Below, one piece after another: positions 35,584-43,749 of a stretch of 64,000 nucleotides of DNA; position 1 is the first letter of the stretch; each line of letters starts with the position of its first letter. The notes under the pieces were generated by a model. It was not told the origin of the DNA. It searched no databases and was given only the letters and a program-made list of their open reading frames with translations. Made by a program: the position numbers and the translations under genes. This DNA is from Pseudoalteromonas sp. XMcav2-N. Lineage in GTDB: Bacteria; Pseudomonadota; Gammaproteobacteria; Enterobacterales; Alteromonadaceae. Where the stretch lies: NCBI RefSeq assembly GCF_024124545.1, contig NZ_JAMXSF010000019.1:62001-126000 (forward strand). The letters run 5' to 3'.

Positions 35584-35823
35584 ATGAAACATCAACTCAC
35601 CGTAGCGGTAAACAACCAGGCCATCGCAGTCGAGCGTTTTTTGCGCGTCGCCCGTCATCGCGGGTTTCGCCTGACCCAATTAGAGCTGCAGGGCCATGAA
35701 GAGTTATTTCACGTCAAAATGACGGTAGATAGTGACAAACCCATCTATCTATTGACGTCACAATTAAATAAGCTGGTTGAAGTGCAGTCAGTCGATCTGC
35801 ACACACTACAGCAGGCAATATAA
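35584..35823 (+). CDS. ilvM: Acetolactate synthase II small (regulatory) subunit
   Basis: A 79-residue ACT-domain protein. The N-terminal MKHQLTVAVNNQAIAVERFLRVARHRGF and the later VDSDKPIYLLTSQLNKL fit IlvM. It stabilises and activates the IlvG catalytic subunit; the E. coli IlvGM isozyme is insensitive to valine. GGAG lies upstream. The gene sits between ilvG and ilvE. Confidence 0.93.
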   Translation: MKHQLTVAVNNQAIAVERFLRVARHRGFRLTQLELQGHEELFHVKMTVDSDKPIYLLTSQLNKLVEVQSVDLHTLQQAI

Positions 35824-35841
35824 TAAATAAGGTTTTAAACA

Positions 35842-36765
35842 ATGACACAAACTTCACAATACATTTGGCACAATGGCGAATTAATCCCCTATGAGCAAGC
35901 CACCACGCATGTGCTCAGTCATGCCATACATTATGGAAGCTCCGTATTTGAAGGGATCCGCGCGTACGATACGCCTAAGGGTCCGGCTATTTTCCGTCTC
36001 AAGGATCATATTCAGCGTTTATTTGATTCGGCCAAAATCTATCGCATCGAGATCCCTTTCACTCAGGAAGAGATTATGCAGGCGTGTAAAGACGCGGTGG
36101 CAAAAAATGGTTTCACCAATGCTTACCTGCGTCCTTTTGCCTTTTTAGGCCACGTTGGTCTGGGCGTGCACCCGAAATCTCACCGCGCGGAAGTGACTGT
36201 TGCGGCAATGGAGTGGGGCGCTTACCTGGGTGAAGGTAGTTTAGAGAATGGTGTGGACGCATGTGTCTCCTCCTGGCAGCGTCTTGCACCGAATACGATG
36301 CCTACTGCTGCCAAAGCGGGCGGTAACTATTTGTCTTCCCAGCTCATAACGGCAGAAGCTAAGCGTCATGGCTATGTTGAAGGCATTGCACTGGATGTCA
36401 ACGGCTATCTGAGTGAAGGCGCGGGTGAGAACCTCTTTGTGATCCGCAAGGGCATCATCTATACCCCGCCAACAACAGCGAGTATTTTGCCTGGTTTAAC
36501 CCGTGACACCATTATGCATCTGGCAAAAGCACGGGGTTATGAGGTCAGAGAAGAGCCAATCGCCCGCGAAGGTCTGTATCTGGCGGATGAGTTCTTTATG
36601 GTGGGTACCGCTGCTGAAGTTGTACCAGTTCGTAGCGTTGACCAAATTCAGGTCGGTGATGGCAAACGCGGACCGATCACCGCAGAGTTACAGCAGGCGT
36701 ACTTTGATCTGGTGAAAGGGCAAAGTGACGATCCGCAAGGCTGGCTGGACTACGTGAACGATTAA
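35842..36765 (+). CDS. ilvE: Branched-chain amino acid aminotransferase
   Basis: A 307-residue fold-type IV PLP aminotransferase that makes valine, leucine and isoleucine from their keto acids using glutamate. Motifs: HAIHYGSSVFEGIRAY, RLKDHIQRLF, the PLP-Lys in TAAKAGGNYL, and the phosphate loop TAAEVVPVRSVD. It lies 18 bases after ilvM. A 112-base gap with a terminator-like hairpin separates it from ilvD. Confidence 0.96.
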   Translation: MTQTSQYIWHNGELIPYEQATTHVLSHAIHYGSSVFEGIRAYDTPKGPAIFRLKDHIQRLFDSAKIYRIEIPFTQEEIMQACKDAVAKNGFTNAYLRPFAFLGHVGLGVHPKSHRAEVTVAAMEWGAYLGEGSLENGVDACVSSWQRLAPNTMPTAAKAGGNYLSSQLITAEAKRHGYVEGIALDVNGYLSEGAGENLFVIRKGIIYTPPTTASILPGLTRDTIMHLAKARGYEVREEPIAREGLYLADEFFMVGTAAEVVPVRSVDQIQVGDGKRGPITAELQQAYFDLVKGQSDDPQGWLDYVND

Positions 36766-36791
36766 GCTCAGGCACTGTTACTTAATACACG

Positions 36792-36822
36792 CCGGGTCAG
36801 CTGATCCGGTATACATTTTTTT
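36792..36822 (+). terminator. Possible intra-operon terminator between ilvE and ilvD
   Basis: CCGGGTC (36792-36798), AGCT and GATCCGG (36803-36809) form a 7-bp hairpin with one wobble. Six bases later a run of seven T follows. It may lower read-through into ilvD-ilvA or, more simply, mark a partial terminator. Confidence 0.4.
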
Positions 36823-36877
36823 GGAATGAGGAAAGCCGTTGCCAGATGGGGCAGCGCAGACTGGATAAGGGGTCAAC

Positions 36878-38734
36878 ATGGCAAAGTTACGCAGCAAAAC
36901 AACCACTGAAGGCAGACAACAGGCAGGTGCCCGCGCACTATGGCGCGCGACCGGCATGACCGACAGTGATTTTCATAAGCCCATCGTGGCAGTGGTGAAC
37001 TCGTATACCCAGTTTGTGCCCGGGCACGTGCACCTCAATCAACTCAGCGAGCTGATGGCCGATGCCATCCGGGACGCCGGCGGTGTACCACGCGAATTTA
37101 ATACCATTGCCATCGATGATGGTATTGCGATGGGCCATGGCGGCATGTTGTATTCTTTGCCTTCGCGGGATCTCATCGCCGATTCGGTAGAGTATATGGT
37201 TAATGCCCACTGCGCTGATGCCATGGTGTGTATTTCAAACTGCGACAAAATCACCCCGGGCATGCTGCTGGCGGCGCTGCGGCTGAATATCCCTGTGATC
37301 TTTGTCTCGGGTGGGCCGATGGAAGCGGGCAAAACGCGCCTCGCCGACATCGACATCAAACTCGACCTGGTTGATGCCATGGTCAAAGGCGCCGACCCCA
37401 GTGTCAGCGACGAAGACTCCGAGCAGGTAGAGCGCTCGGCTTGCCCAACCTGTGGTTCCTGCTCAGGCATGTTTACCGCTAACTCTATGAACTGTTTACT
37501 CGAAGCATTGGGTCTGGCATTACCGGGTAATGGTACTACCCTGGCCACCCATGCCGATCGCCGCTTTTTATATGAAGGGGCTGCAAAGCGCATCATGGCG
37601 TTGTGCGAAGATTATTACGGCAAAGACGATGAGGCTGCACTGCCGCGTAACATTGCTAACCAGGCTGCGTTTACCAATGCCATGACCCTGGATATTGCCA
37701 TGGGGGGCTCGTCTAATACCGTGCTGCATTTGCTCGCGGCAGCCATCGAAGGTGGGGTCGAATTTGATATGGCCGACATCGATCGCTTATCTCGTACCAC
37801 GCCTTTCTTATGTAAGGTGGCACCGGCAACTCAGCAATATCATATTGAAGACGTCCACCGCGCCGGTGGCATCATGGCGATTCTGAATGAACTGGCCAAA
37901 GCCGACAAACTCGATTTAGCAGTAGGCCATGTGGCAGGTGGCACCCTTGGCGAGGTCATTAAACGCTGGGATGCCACCGATCCGAGTAATGAGCGTGCGC
38001 AAACCTTCTATCGTGCAGGTCCCGCTGGCGTACGCACCACACAAGCTATGAGTCAGGAGTGTCGCTGGGATGAGCTGGATCTGGACCGTGAGGGCGGCTG
38101 CATTCGCAGTGTTGAACACGCGTTTCGTCAGGACGGTGGTCTGGCGGTGCTGACCGGCAACCTGGCGCTGGATGGCTGTATCGTGAAAAGTGCCGGGGTG
38201 GATGATGACATGCTGTGCTTTGAAGGCCCAGCTGTGGTGTTTGAATCTCAGGATGATGCCGTAGAGGGGATCCTCGGTGGCAAGGTGAAAAAAGGTGATG
38301 TAGTAGTGATCCGCTACGAAGGCCCCAAAGGTGGGCCGGGTATGCAGGAAATGCTGTATCCGACCAGCTACCTCAAATCTATGGGGCTGGATAAAGACTG
38401 TGCCTTGTTAACCGATGGCCGCTTCTCTGGTGGCACGTCTGGTTTGTCGATTGGCCATGCCTCACCAGAAGCCGCAAGTGGCGGTGCGCTGGCGTTGGTG
38501 GAAAACGGCGATATGATCCGCATTGATATTCCTGCACGCAGCATTGACGTGCTACTGGATGAACAGCAGCTGCAAGCACGTAAAGAACAGCAAGACGGCC
38601 GTGGGAAAATGGCTTATAAGCCGCTGGATCGTCAGCGTTATGTGAGCCCCGCTCTGAAGGCCTATGCCCTGCTGGCGACGAGTGCAGACAAAGGTGCGGT
38701 ACGCGATTTCGAGAAGCTGGAGGCATTGAGTTAA
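36878..38734 (+). CDS. ilvD: Dihydroxy-acid dehydratase
   Basis: A 618-residue iron-sulfur dehydratase for the third common step of valine and isoleucine synthesis. Cluster cysteines are visible in CISNCDKITPGM and in CPTCGSCSGMFTANSMNC. Further motifs are NSYTQFVPGHVHL and the C-terminal TDGRFSGGTSGLSIGHASPEA. The length equals E. coli IlvD (616) closely. Its stop is two bases before the ilvA start. Confidence 0.97.
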   Translation: MAKLRSKTTTEGRQQAGARALWRATGMTDSDFHKPIVAVVNSYTQFVPGHVHLNQLSELMADAIRDAGGVPREFNTIAIDDGIAMGHGGMLYSLPSRDLIADSVEYMVNAHCADAMVCISNCDKITPGMLLAALRLNIPVIFVSGGPMEAGKTRLADIDIKLDLVDAMVKGADPSVSDEDSEQVERSACPTCGSCSGMFTANSMNCLLEALGLALPGNGTTLATHADRRFLYEGAAKRIMALCEDYYGKDDEAALPRNIANQAAFTNAMTLDIAMGGSSNTVLHLLAAAIEGGVEFDMADIDRLSRTTPFLCKVAPATQQYHIEDVHRAGGIMAILNELAKADKLDLAVGHVAGGTLGEVIKRWDATDPSNERAQTFYRAGPAGVRTTQAMSQECRWDELDLDREGGCIRSVEHAFRQDGGLAVLTGNLALDGCIVKSAGVDDDMLCFEGPAVVFESQDDAVEGILGGKVKKGDVVVIRYEGPKGGPGMQEMLYPTSYLKSMGLDKDCALLTDGRFSGGTSGLSIGHASPEAASGGALALVENGDMIRIDIPARSIDVLLDEQQLQARKEQQDGRGKMAYKPLDRQRYVSPALKAYALLATSADKGAVRDFEKLEALS

Positions 38735-38736
38735 TT

Positions 38737-40281
38737 ATGGTGGCAAAAGAGCTCGATTATTTTCGTGCTGTTGTGCAGGCCAATGTCTCGCCACTGGTCC
38801 GGGAGACCGAGGTCAGTGAGCTGAGCGGGCTTTCCGCCCGGCTCGGACATCAGATCTGGCTCAAGCGCGAAGATCAACAACCGGTTTATTCGTTTAAATT
38901 ACGTGGTGCATATCACAAGCTGAGCAAGCTGCCCGCAAATAGTCTGGTCGTGACGGCCTCAGCCGGCAATCATGCTCAGGGGGTGGCGTTAAGCGCCGCT
39001 CATTTGGGTCATCGAGCCATCATAGTGATGCCGGTGACGACACCAGAGATAAAAGTCAATGCGGTACGCAGCCAGGGAGGTGAAGTGGTCTTGTATGGTC
39101 ATCATTTTGATGCCGCGCAGGAGTACGCTCAGTCTTTATGTAAATCGGAAGGCGGTGTGTTTGTACCACCATTTGATGATAAAGACGTGATCATCGGCCA
39201 GGGGACCGTTGCACGCGAGCTGATGCAACAGCTGCATCAGTTGGATGTGGTATTCGTACCCGTTGGGGGCGGAGGCTTACTGGCCGGTATGGCCGTATAC
39301 ATTAAATCGTTGCGCCCCGAGATCCGCGTGGTGGGTGTTGAAGCTGAGGAAAGTGCCTGTCTGAAAGCGGCACTGGAAGCCGGGCACCCGGTTGAACTGG
39401 CACGAGTTGGCAGCTTTGCCGATGGTGTTGCGGTAAAGCGCATTGGCTGTGAAACTTTTCGCCTGGCCGAGCAATACTGTGATGAGGTTGTCACTGTGAG
39501 TGCGGATGAGATCTGTGCAGCAGTGCAGGATATTTTTGTTGAAACCCGGGCTATTGCAGAGCCTTCCGGGGCACTGGCCACAGCTGGCTTAAAGAAGTGG
39601 TGCCAGAGCAGTGATGAACAGGGTCTGACACTGGCTTCTGTGTTGTCTGGTGCTAACCTCAACTTTGATCGCTTAAGGTATATTGCCGAGCGCACGGCGC
39701 TGGGAGCACGCAGCGAGGCGTTGCTGGGGGTGACCATAGAAGAATCCAAAGGCAGCTTCAAGCGCTTTTGTCATGCCCTGTCGGGTCGTGCGATCACTGA
39801 GTTTAACTATCGATATGCCGGTGGTGAAACGGCCCAGATTTTTGCCGGTGTCGGATTACGTGGCGGCGAGCAGGAACTCCAGGAGCTTAAAACCAGTCTG
39901 AGCGAGGCGAATTATCAGTTTACTGATTTGTCTGATAATGAACTGGCGAAGCTGCATATTCGTTATATGGTTGGGGGTAAACCGCCCGTGGCCCTGAGCG
40001 AGCGGTTGTTTCGATTTGAGTTTCCCGAGTATCCCGGTGCACTGGCGCGCTTTTTAGATACCCTTGGCAGCAACTGGAACATAACGCTATTTCATTATCG
40101 TAACCATGGTGCAGCGCAGGGTAATGTACTGGCGGCGTTTGAACTGGGTGCGCAGGACAGTGTGCGCTTTGATGAGCACCTGCAACGTTTGGGTTACCAG
40201 TATCAGGAAGAAACAGATAATCCGTGTTTTAAACAGTATCTTCAGCACGATATGCCACAGGCAGACCGTCGCGTCAGCTAG
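38737..40281 (+). CDS. ilvA: Biosynthetic threonine deaminase
   Basis: A 514-residue PLP enzyme converting threonine to 2-oxobutyrate, committing to isoleucine. The N-terminal catalytic domain (about 1-325) has the PLP-Lys in YSFKLRGAYHKL, SAGNHAQGVALSA and the glycine loop PVGGGGLLAG. The C-terminal region (about 335-510) carries two ACT-like domains (KGSFKRFCHAL; FRFEFPEYPGALARFL), as in the isoleucine-inhibited biosynthetic form rather than the short catabolic one. It is last in the ilv operon. Confidence 0.97.
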   Translation: MVAKELDYFRAVVQANVSPLVRETEVSELSGLSARLGHQIWLKREDQQPVYSFKLRGAYHKLSKLPANSLVVTASAGNHAQGVALSAAHLGHRAIIVMPVTTPEIKVNAVRSQGGEVVLYGHHFDAAQEYAQSLCKSEGGVFVPPFDDKDVIIGQGTVARELMQQLHQLDVVFVPVGGGGLLAGMAVYIKSLRPEIRVVGVEAEESACLKAALEAGHPVELARVGSFADGVAVKRIGCETFRLAEQYCDEVVTVSADEICAAVQDIFVETRAIAEPSGALATAGLKKWCQSSDEQGLTLASVLSGANLNFDRLRYIAERTALGARSEALLGVTIEESKGSFKRFCHALSGRAITEFNYRYAGGETAQIFAGVGLRGGEQELQELKTSLSEANYQFTDLSDNELAKLHIRYMVGGKPPVALSERLFRFEFPEYPGALARFLDTLGSNWNITLFHYRNHGAAQGNVLAAFELGAQDSVRFDEHLQRLGYQYQEETDNPCFKQYLQHDMPQADRRVS

Positions 40282-40343
40282 TATTGCAATCCGTCCGGTG
40301 CCTTCTATAGTTGTAACAAGGCAGGCTCCGGGCGCATATCACA

Positions 40344-41399
40344 ATGAGTTATTCCCCTTTAGTGTTGGCAGTCTTGCTGCTGTGGTGTGATATGCTCGCC
40401 GCACTGGAAGACGTGACGCTACAACTTAAATGGACCCATCAGTTCCAGTTTGCTGGTTACTATATGGCAGAAAAAAAAGGTTTTTATCGCCAGCAGGGGC
40501 TGAATGTCAAAATCGTAGCAGCCGATCCGGATAACCCGGATGAGCAATTTAAAGTCTTGTCGGGACAGGCACAGTTTGGCGTGACGCACTCAGGTATTTT
40601 ACAGCAACGTCTGAGGGGCAAGCCTTTGGTTGCACTGGCAGCGGTGTTTCAGTCTTCTCCCTATTGCTGGATGGTTCGCGCCGAGAGCGACATTTATGTA
40701 CCCAAAGATTTTGCAGGAAAAAAAATCAGTCATTTGGGTAGGGTCGAGGGTGCTGAACTGGTTGTCATGCTGGAACGCGCCGGGATTGACGTGACTCAGT
40801 TGCCACTCTATGCAGGGTTAGAGCCCATAAAAGACTTTATTGCCGGGCGCTTTGATGCCTTGCAGGTTTATATTTCAAATGAACCCTATAAACTTGCGCA
40901 GCAAGGCGTGGCGACACGGCAGATCTGCCCAAAACACTTTGGTCTGAATGTGTATGCCGATATCTTGTTTACCTCTGAAGATGTGCTGAACTACCGGCCT
41001 GACACCGTGGCGCGCTTTCGTCGGGCTTCTTTGCAGGGTTGGCGCTATGCTATGAGTAACCCGGACGAAGCGCTTGCAGTGACAAAGACGGCGTATGCAA
41101 CGGGTAAGAGTATTGAAGCGTTGGCCAATGAGGCCGACAAACTGATGCCTTTTATTAAAGCCCCCGGGATTGCACTGGGCGCAATGTCGCAGGCTCGTTG
41201 GTTGTGGATTGCGCAGCTCTACCGACTCGATCTTGCTCTGTTTCACGAACAAAAGCATCAGTTTATATATACCGAGCCGGATCAGAAAGAAACCAGCTGG
41301 TCGTGGATGTTGACCTTAGCGGTGATAGTGACAGTGATTTGTGTGCCCATGTACATACATCTCATTTTCTTCCGCCACCGACGCTTTACCCTAAAATGA
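40344..41399 (+). CDS. NMT1/THI5-like binding protein with C-terminal membrane anchor
   Basis: A 351-residue protein. An N-terminal signal segment (LVLAVLLLWCDMLA) is followed by an NMT1/THI5 solute-binding domain, with LQLKWTHQFQFAGYYMAEKKGFYRQQGLNV early and VTHSGILQQR. This fold typically binds thiamine or pyrimidine precursors. Unlike transporter binding proteins, it ends with a strong membrane helix (WSWMLTLAVIVTVICVPMYIHLIFF) and a short basic tail. No permease or ATPase gene adjoins it. In other bacteria the same domain caps sensor kinases and GGDEF proteins, so this looks like a sensor module without its output. Confidence 0.78.
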   Translation: MSYSPLVLAVLLLWCDMLAALEDVTLQLKWTHQFQFAGYYMAEKKGFYRQQGLNVKIVAADPDNPDEQFKVLSGQAQFGVTHSGILQQRLRGKPLVALAAVFQSSPYCWMVRAESDIYVPKDFAGKKISHLGRVEGAELVVMLERAGIDVTQLPLYAGLEPIKDFIAGRFDALQVYISNEPYKLAQQGVATRQICPKHFGLNVYADILFTSEDVLNYRPDTVARFRRASLQGWRYAMSNPDEALAVTKTAYATGKSIEALANEADKLMPFIKAPGIALGAMSQARWLWIAQLYRLDLALFHEQKHQFIYTEPDQKETSWSWMLTLAVIVTVICVPMYIHLIFFRHRRFTLK

Positions 41400-41474
41400 C
41401 GGTCAGTGCTTTGCGAGCGGGGCATGAGCGCATACAATGAACGCCCTTTGTTTCGTTCAGTGCCGGTGATTTGT

Positions 41475-42668
41475 ATGCGCAGTTCTTTTCATTCTCAGTT
41501 TTTAGCCCTGGATGCTCTGCTTGCGGACTCCCGTCAGTACTGGCAATTGCTGGCTTTCGATCATACTGATATTCCCTGGCCTGAACTCAAAAGTACGTTG
41601 CTGTCGCTGAGCGATGAGGAAGTGACGGCACTGGACCAAGAGCCGGCAGCGTTGTTGTCGTTTCTGACGCCGTACATTTCTGGGTTGTCCAAGCTACCAA
41701 CACTGACGGCACTGACACTGGAGCCAGCGAGTCGGCCAGAGTTTCCCTTCTGGCTCAGCAATGGCATCAAAGGTCGTAAGCTGACGCAGTTACAAGACTT
41801 TGTTGGTCAGATAGCCCAGACAAAATTACCTGTCCTTGAATGGTGTGCAGGCAAAGGCCATTTAGGGCGCCTGCTGGCATATCAGGGGGCTGTGCATGTT
41901 GACAGCGTGGAGTTGCAGGCTGCTTTGTGTCAGCAGGGGCAACACAGTGCACAACAACAAGGTCTGGCCATGACCTTTCATTGTGCCGACGTACTTAAAG
42001 ACCCCATCGAGCATTATTTTAAACCACAACAACAGGCGGTTGCGCTGCATGCGTGTGGTCGTTTGCATCAAACTTTTATGGCACAGGCCTGCGCCGCAGG
42101 GTGTGAGCAGATCAGCCTGTCACCCTGTTGTTACCATCTGTTTACTGAACCTGCCTACCTGGCGATGAGCGATGCTGCCGCACAGAGCATACTCAGTTTG
42201 TCACACAGTGACATGAAGCTGGCGTTGCAGGAAACGGTCACCGCGCCGGGTCGAGTGGCTAAGGTGCGCAAGCGGGAGGTGCAGTGGCGACTGGCCTTTG
42301 ATGCGCTGCGTCGTGATGTGACAGGTGATACTCAATATCTGAGTGTGCCCTCTGTAAATAAGGCGATTTTTTCCGGGTCGTTTGTTGATTTCTGTCACTG
42401 GGCGGCAGACCAAAAACAGCTAGACTTACCGGCACACTTTGATGCTGACCATTACCTGGCGCAAGGGCGTGCACGTCAGCGCATCACAGAGCGTATCGAG
42501 CTGGTACGCCATGCCTTTCGCCGCGCAATAGAACTGTGGCTGGTGCTCGACAGGGTATTATATCTTGAACAGGCCGGGTATGATGTCAGTCTCTCAGAAT
42601 TTTGTCATAAATCACTGACACCAAGAAATATCTTAATTCAGGCTACGCGGTGTCAATCAGTAGAATAA
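41475..42668 (+). CDS. SAM-dependent methyltransferase (Methyltransf_32-like)
   Basis: About 397 residues from ATG 41475; ATG 41424 and GTG 41406 in the same frame are possible alternatives and no ribosome-binding site decides. The SAM-binding motif is PVLEWCAGKGHLGRLLA, followed by VDSVELQ, ALHACGRLHQ and ISLSPCCYHL. The CAGKGH and SPCCYH patterns fit the Methyltransf_32 group, which includes proteins near RNA modification, though the substrate is not known. It lies directly before the carbonic anhydrase gene and may be co-transcribed with it. Confidence 0.8.
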   Translation: MRSSFHSQFLALDALLADSRQYWQLLAFDHTDIPWPELKSTLLSLSDEEVTALDQEPAALLSFLTPYISGLSKLPTLTALTLEPASRPEFPFWLSNGIKGRKLTQLQDFVGQIAQTKLPVLEWCAGKGHLGRLLAYQGAVHVDSVELQAALCQQGQHSAQQQGLAMTFHCADVLKDPIEHYFKPQQQAVALHACGRLHQTFMAQACAAGCEQISLSPCCYHLFTEPAYLAMSDAAAQSILSLSHSDMKLALQETVTAPGRVAKVRKREVQWRLAFDALRRDVTGDTQYLSVPSVNKAIFSGSFVDFCHWAADQKQLDLPAHFDADHYLAQGRARQRITERIELVRHAFRRAIELWLVLDRVLYLEQAGYDVSLSEFCHKSLTPRNILIQATRCQSVE

Positions 42669-42677
42669 GGAAAAGCC

Positions 42678-43346
42678 ATGTGTCAGTCTGACAGCCAGCT
42701 GCAACACTTGCTCAACAACAATCGCCAGTGGGCGAAACAGACTCAGACCAACAACCCGGAGTTTTTTGCCAAGCTGTCGATGCAGCAGAACCCCAATTAT
42801 CTGTGGATTGGCTGCTCCGACTCTCGGGTACCCGCCAATCAGATTGTCGACTTAATGCCGGGGGATCTATTTGTTCATCGCAATGTGGCCAATGTGGTGG
42901 TGCATACCGACCATAATTGCTTATCTGTGATGCAGTATGCCATTGAGGTATTAAAAGTAGAGCATGTACTGATTGTGGGGCATTATGGGTGTGGCGGTGT
43001 TCGCGCTGCGCTGGAAGATGCGCGCTTGGGTCTGATCGATAACTGGCTGCGCCATGTTGGTGATGTCAAAGAAATGCATCAGGCGATGCTCAATGAGATC
43101 CACCCTGATCAGCGTTGCGATGCCCTGTGTGAGCTCAATGTGATCGAACAGGTGCGCAATGTGTGTCGAACCAATGTGGTACAAGATGCCTGGGCTCGAG
43201 GGCAGAAACTAACCATTCATGGATGGGTGTATGGTCTGGCAGATGGATTGCTGAAGGAGCTCAATACGCAGATTGAGTATGAAGAGCAACTGGCAGCGCA
43301 CTACGAGCGGGCCCTGGTAGACCTTGCTAAGCGATACCAGCTGTAG
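42678..43346 (+). CDS. can: Beta-class carbonic anhydrase
   Basis: A 222-residue zinc enzyme interconverting carbon dioxide and bicarbonate. Zinc ligands are Cys and Asp in GCSDSRVPANQI and His and Cys in VGHYGCGGVRAAL. The HRNVANVVVHTDHN segment fits the type II (E. coli Can) group regulated by bicarbonate. AAGGA precedes the ATG. It starts nine bases after the methyltransferase stop and ends three bases from the ubiK stop, convergent. Confidence 0.95.
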   Translation: MCQSDSQLQHLLNNNRQWAKQTQTNNPEFFAKLSMQQNPNYLWIGCSDSRVPANQIVDLMPGDLFVHRNVANVVVHTDHNCLSVMQYAIEVLKVEHVLIVGHYGCGGVRAALEDARLGLIDNWLRHVGDVKEMHQAMLNEIHPDQRCDALCELNVIEQVRNVCRTNVVQDAWARGQKLTIHGWVYGLADGLLKELNTQIEYEEQLAAHYERALVDLAKRYQL

Positions 43347-43349
43347 ATA

Positions 43350-43622
43350 TTACTGCTCTGGCTGGTCGTTATTCTGAGTAGCCAGTTTAGCTTCCAGTTC
43401 AGCCACTTTGGCCTCCAGCTCTGTCAGCTTTTCACGGGTTTTGATCAGCACTTTACTCTGAATATCAAATTCTTCACGACTGACAAAATCCATTTCTGCC
43501 AATTTATTTTGAATGGCTTGTTTGGTTTTGCTTTCAAAGGTATCTGCCAGATTTTTCACACCTTGTGGCATGTTACTGGAGATCTGCTTGGCGATTTCTT
43601 CAATTTTTGCTGGGTTGATCAT
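43350..43622 (-). CDS. ubiK: Ubiquinone biosynthesis accessory factor UbiK
   Basis: A 90-residue BMFP-domain protein (E. coli YqiC). ATG 43622 has AGAGG eight bases upstream; the frame extends 17 codons further without support. The N-terminal MINPAKIEEIAKQISSNMP amphipathic helix can contact membrane, and the C-terminal heptads (about 55-85, Leu/Glu/Lys) form the trimeric coiled coil. UbiK assists ubiquinone synthesis with UbiJ. Confidence 0.92.
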   Translation of the reverse strand: MINPAKIEEIAKQISSNMPQGVKNLADTFESKTKQAIQNKLAEMDFVSREEFDIQSKVLIKTREKLTELEAKVAELEAKLATQNNDQPEQ

Positions 43623-43749
43623 GGGCTGGCCTCTAAGCTTGATTATTGTCTCTATCTTACCTAAAGCGGTCACCGGTTAAAAGCGCTTGGGATCCACTTG
43701 AGCATTACGGTAAACTTAGCAGCTTATTGACTAAAGGTGATCACAGATT

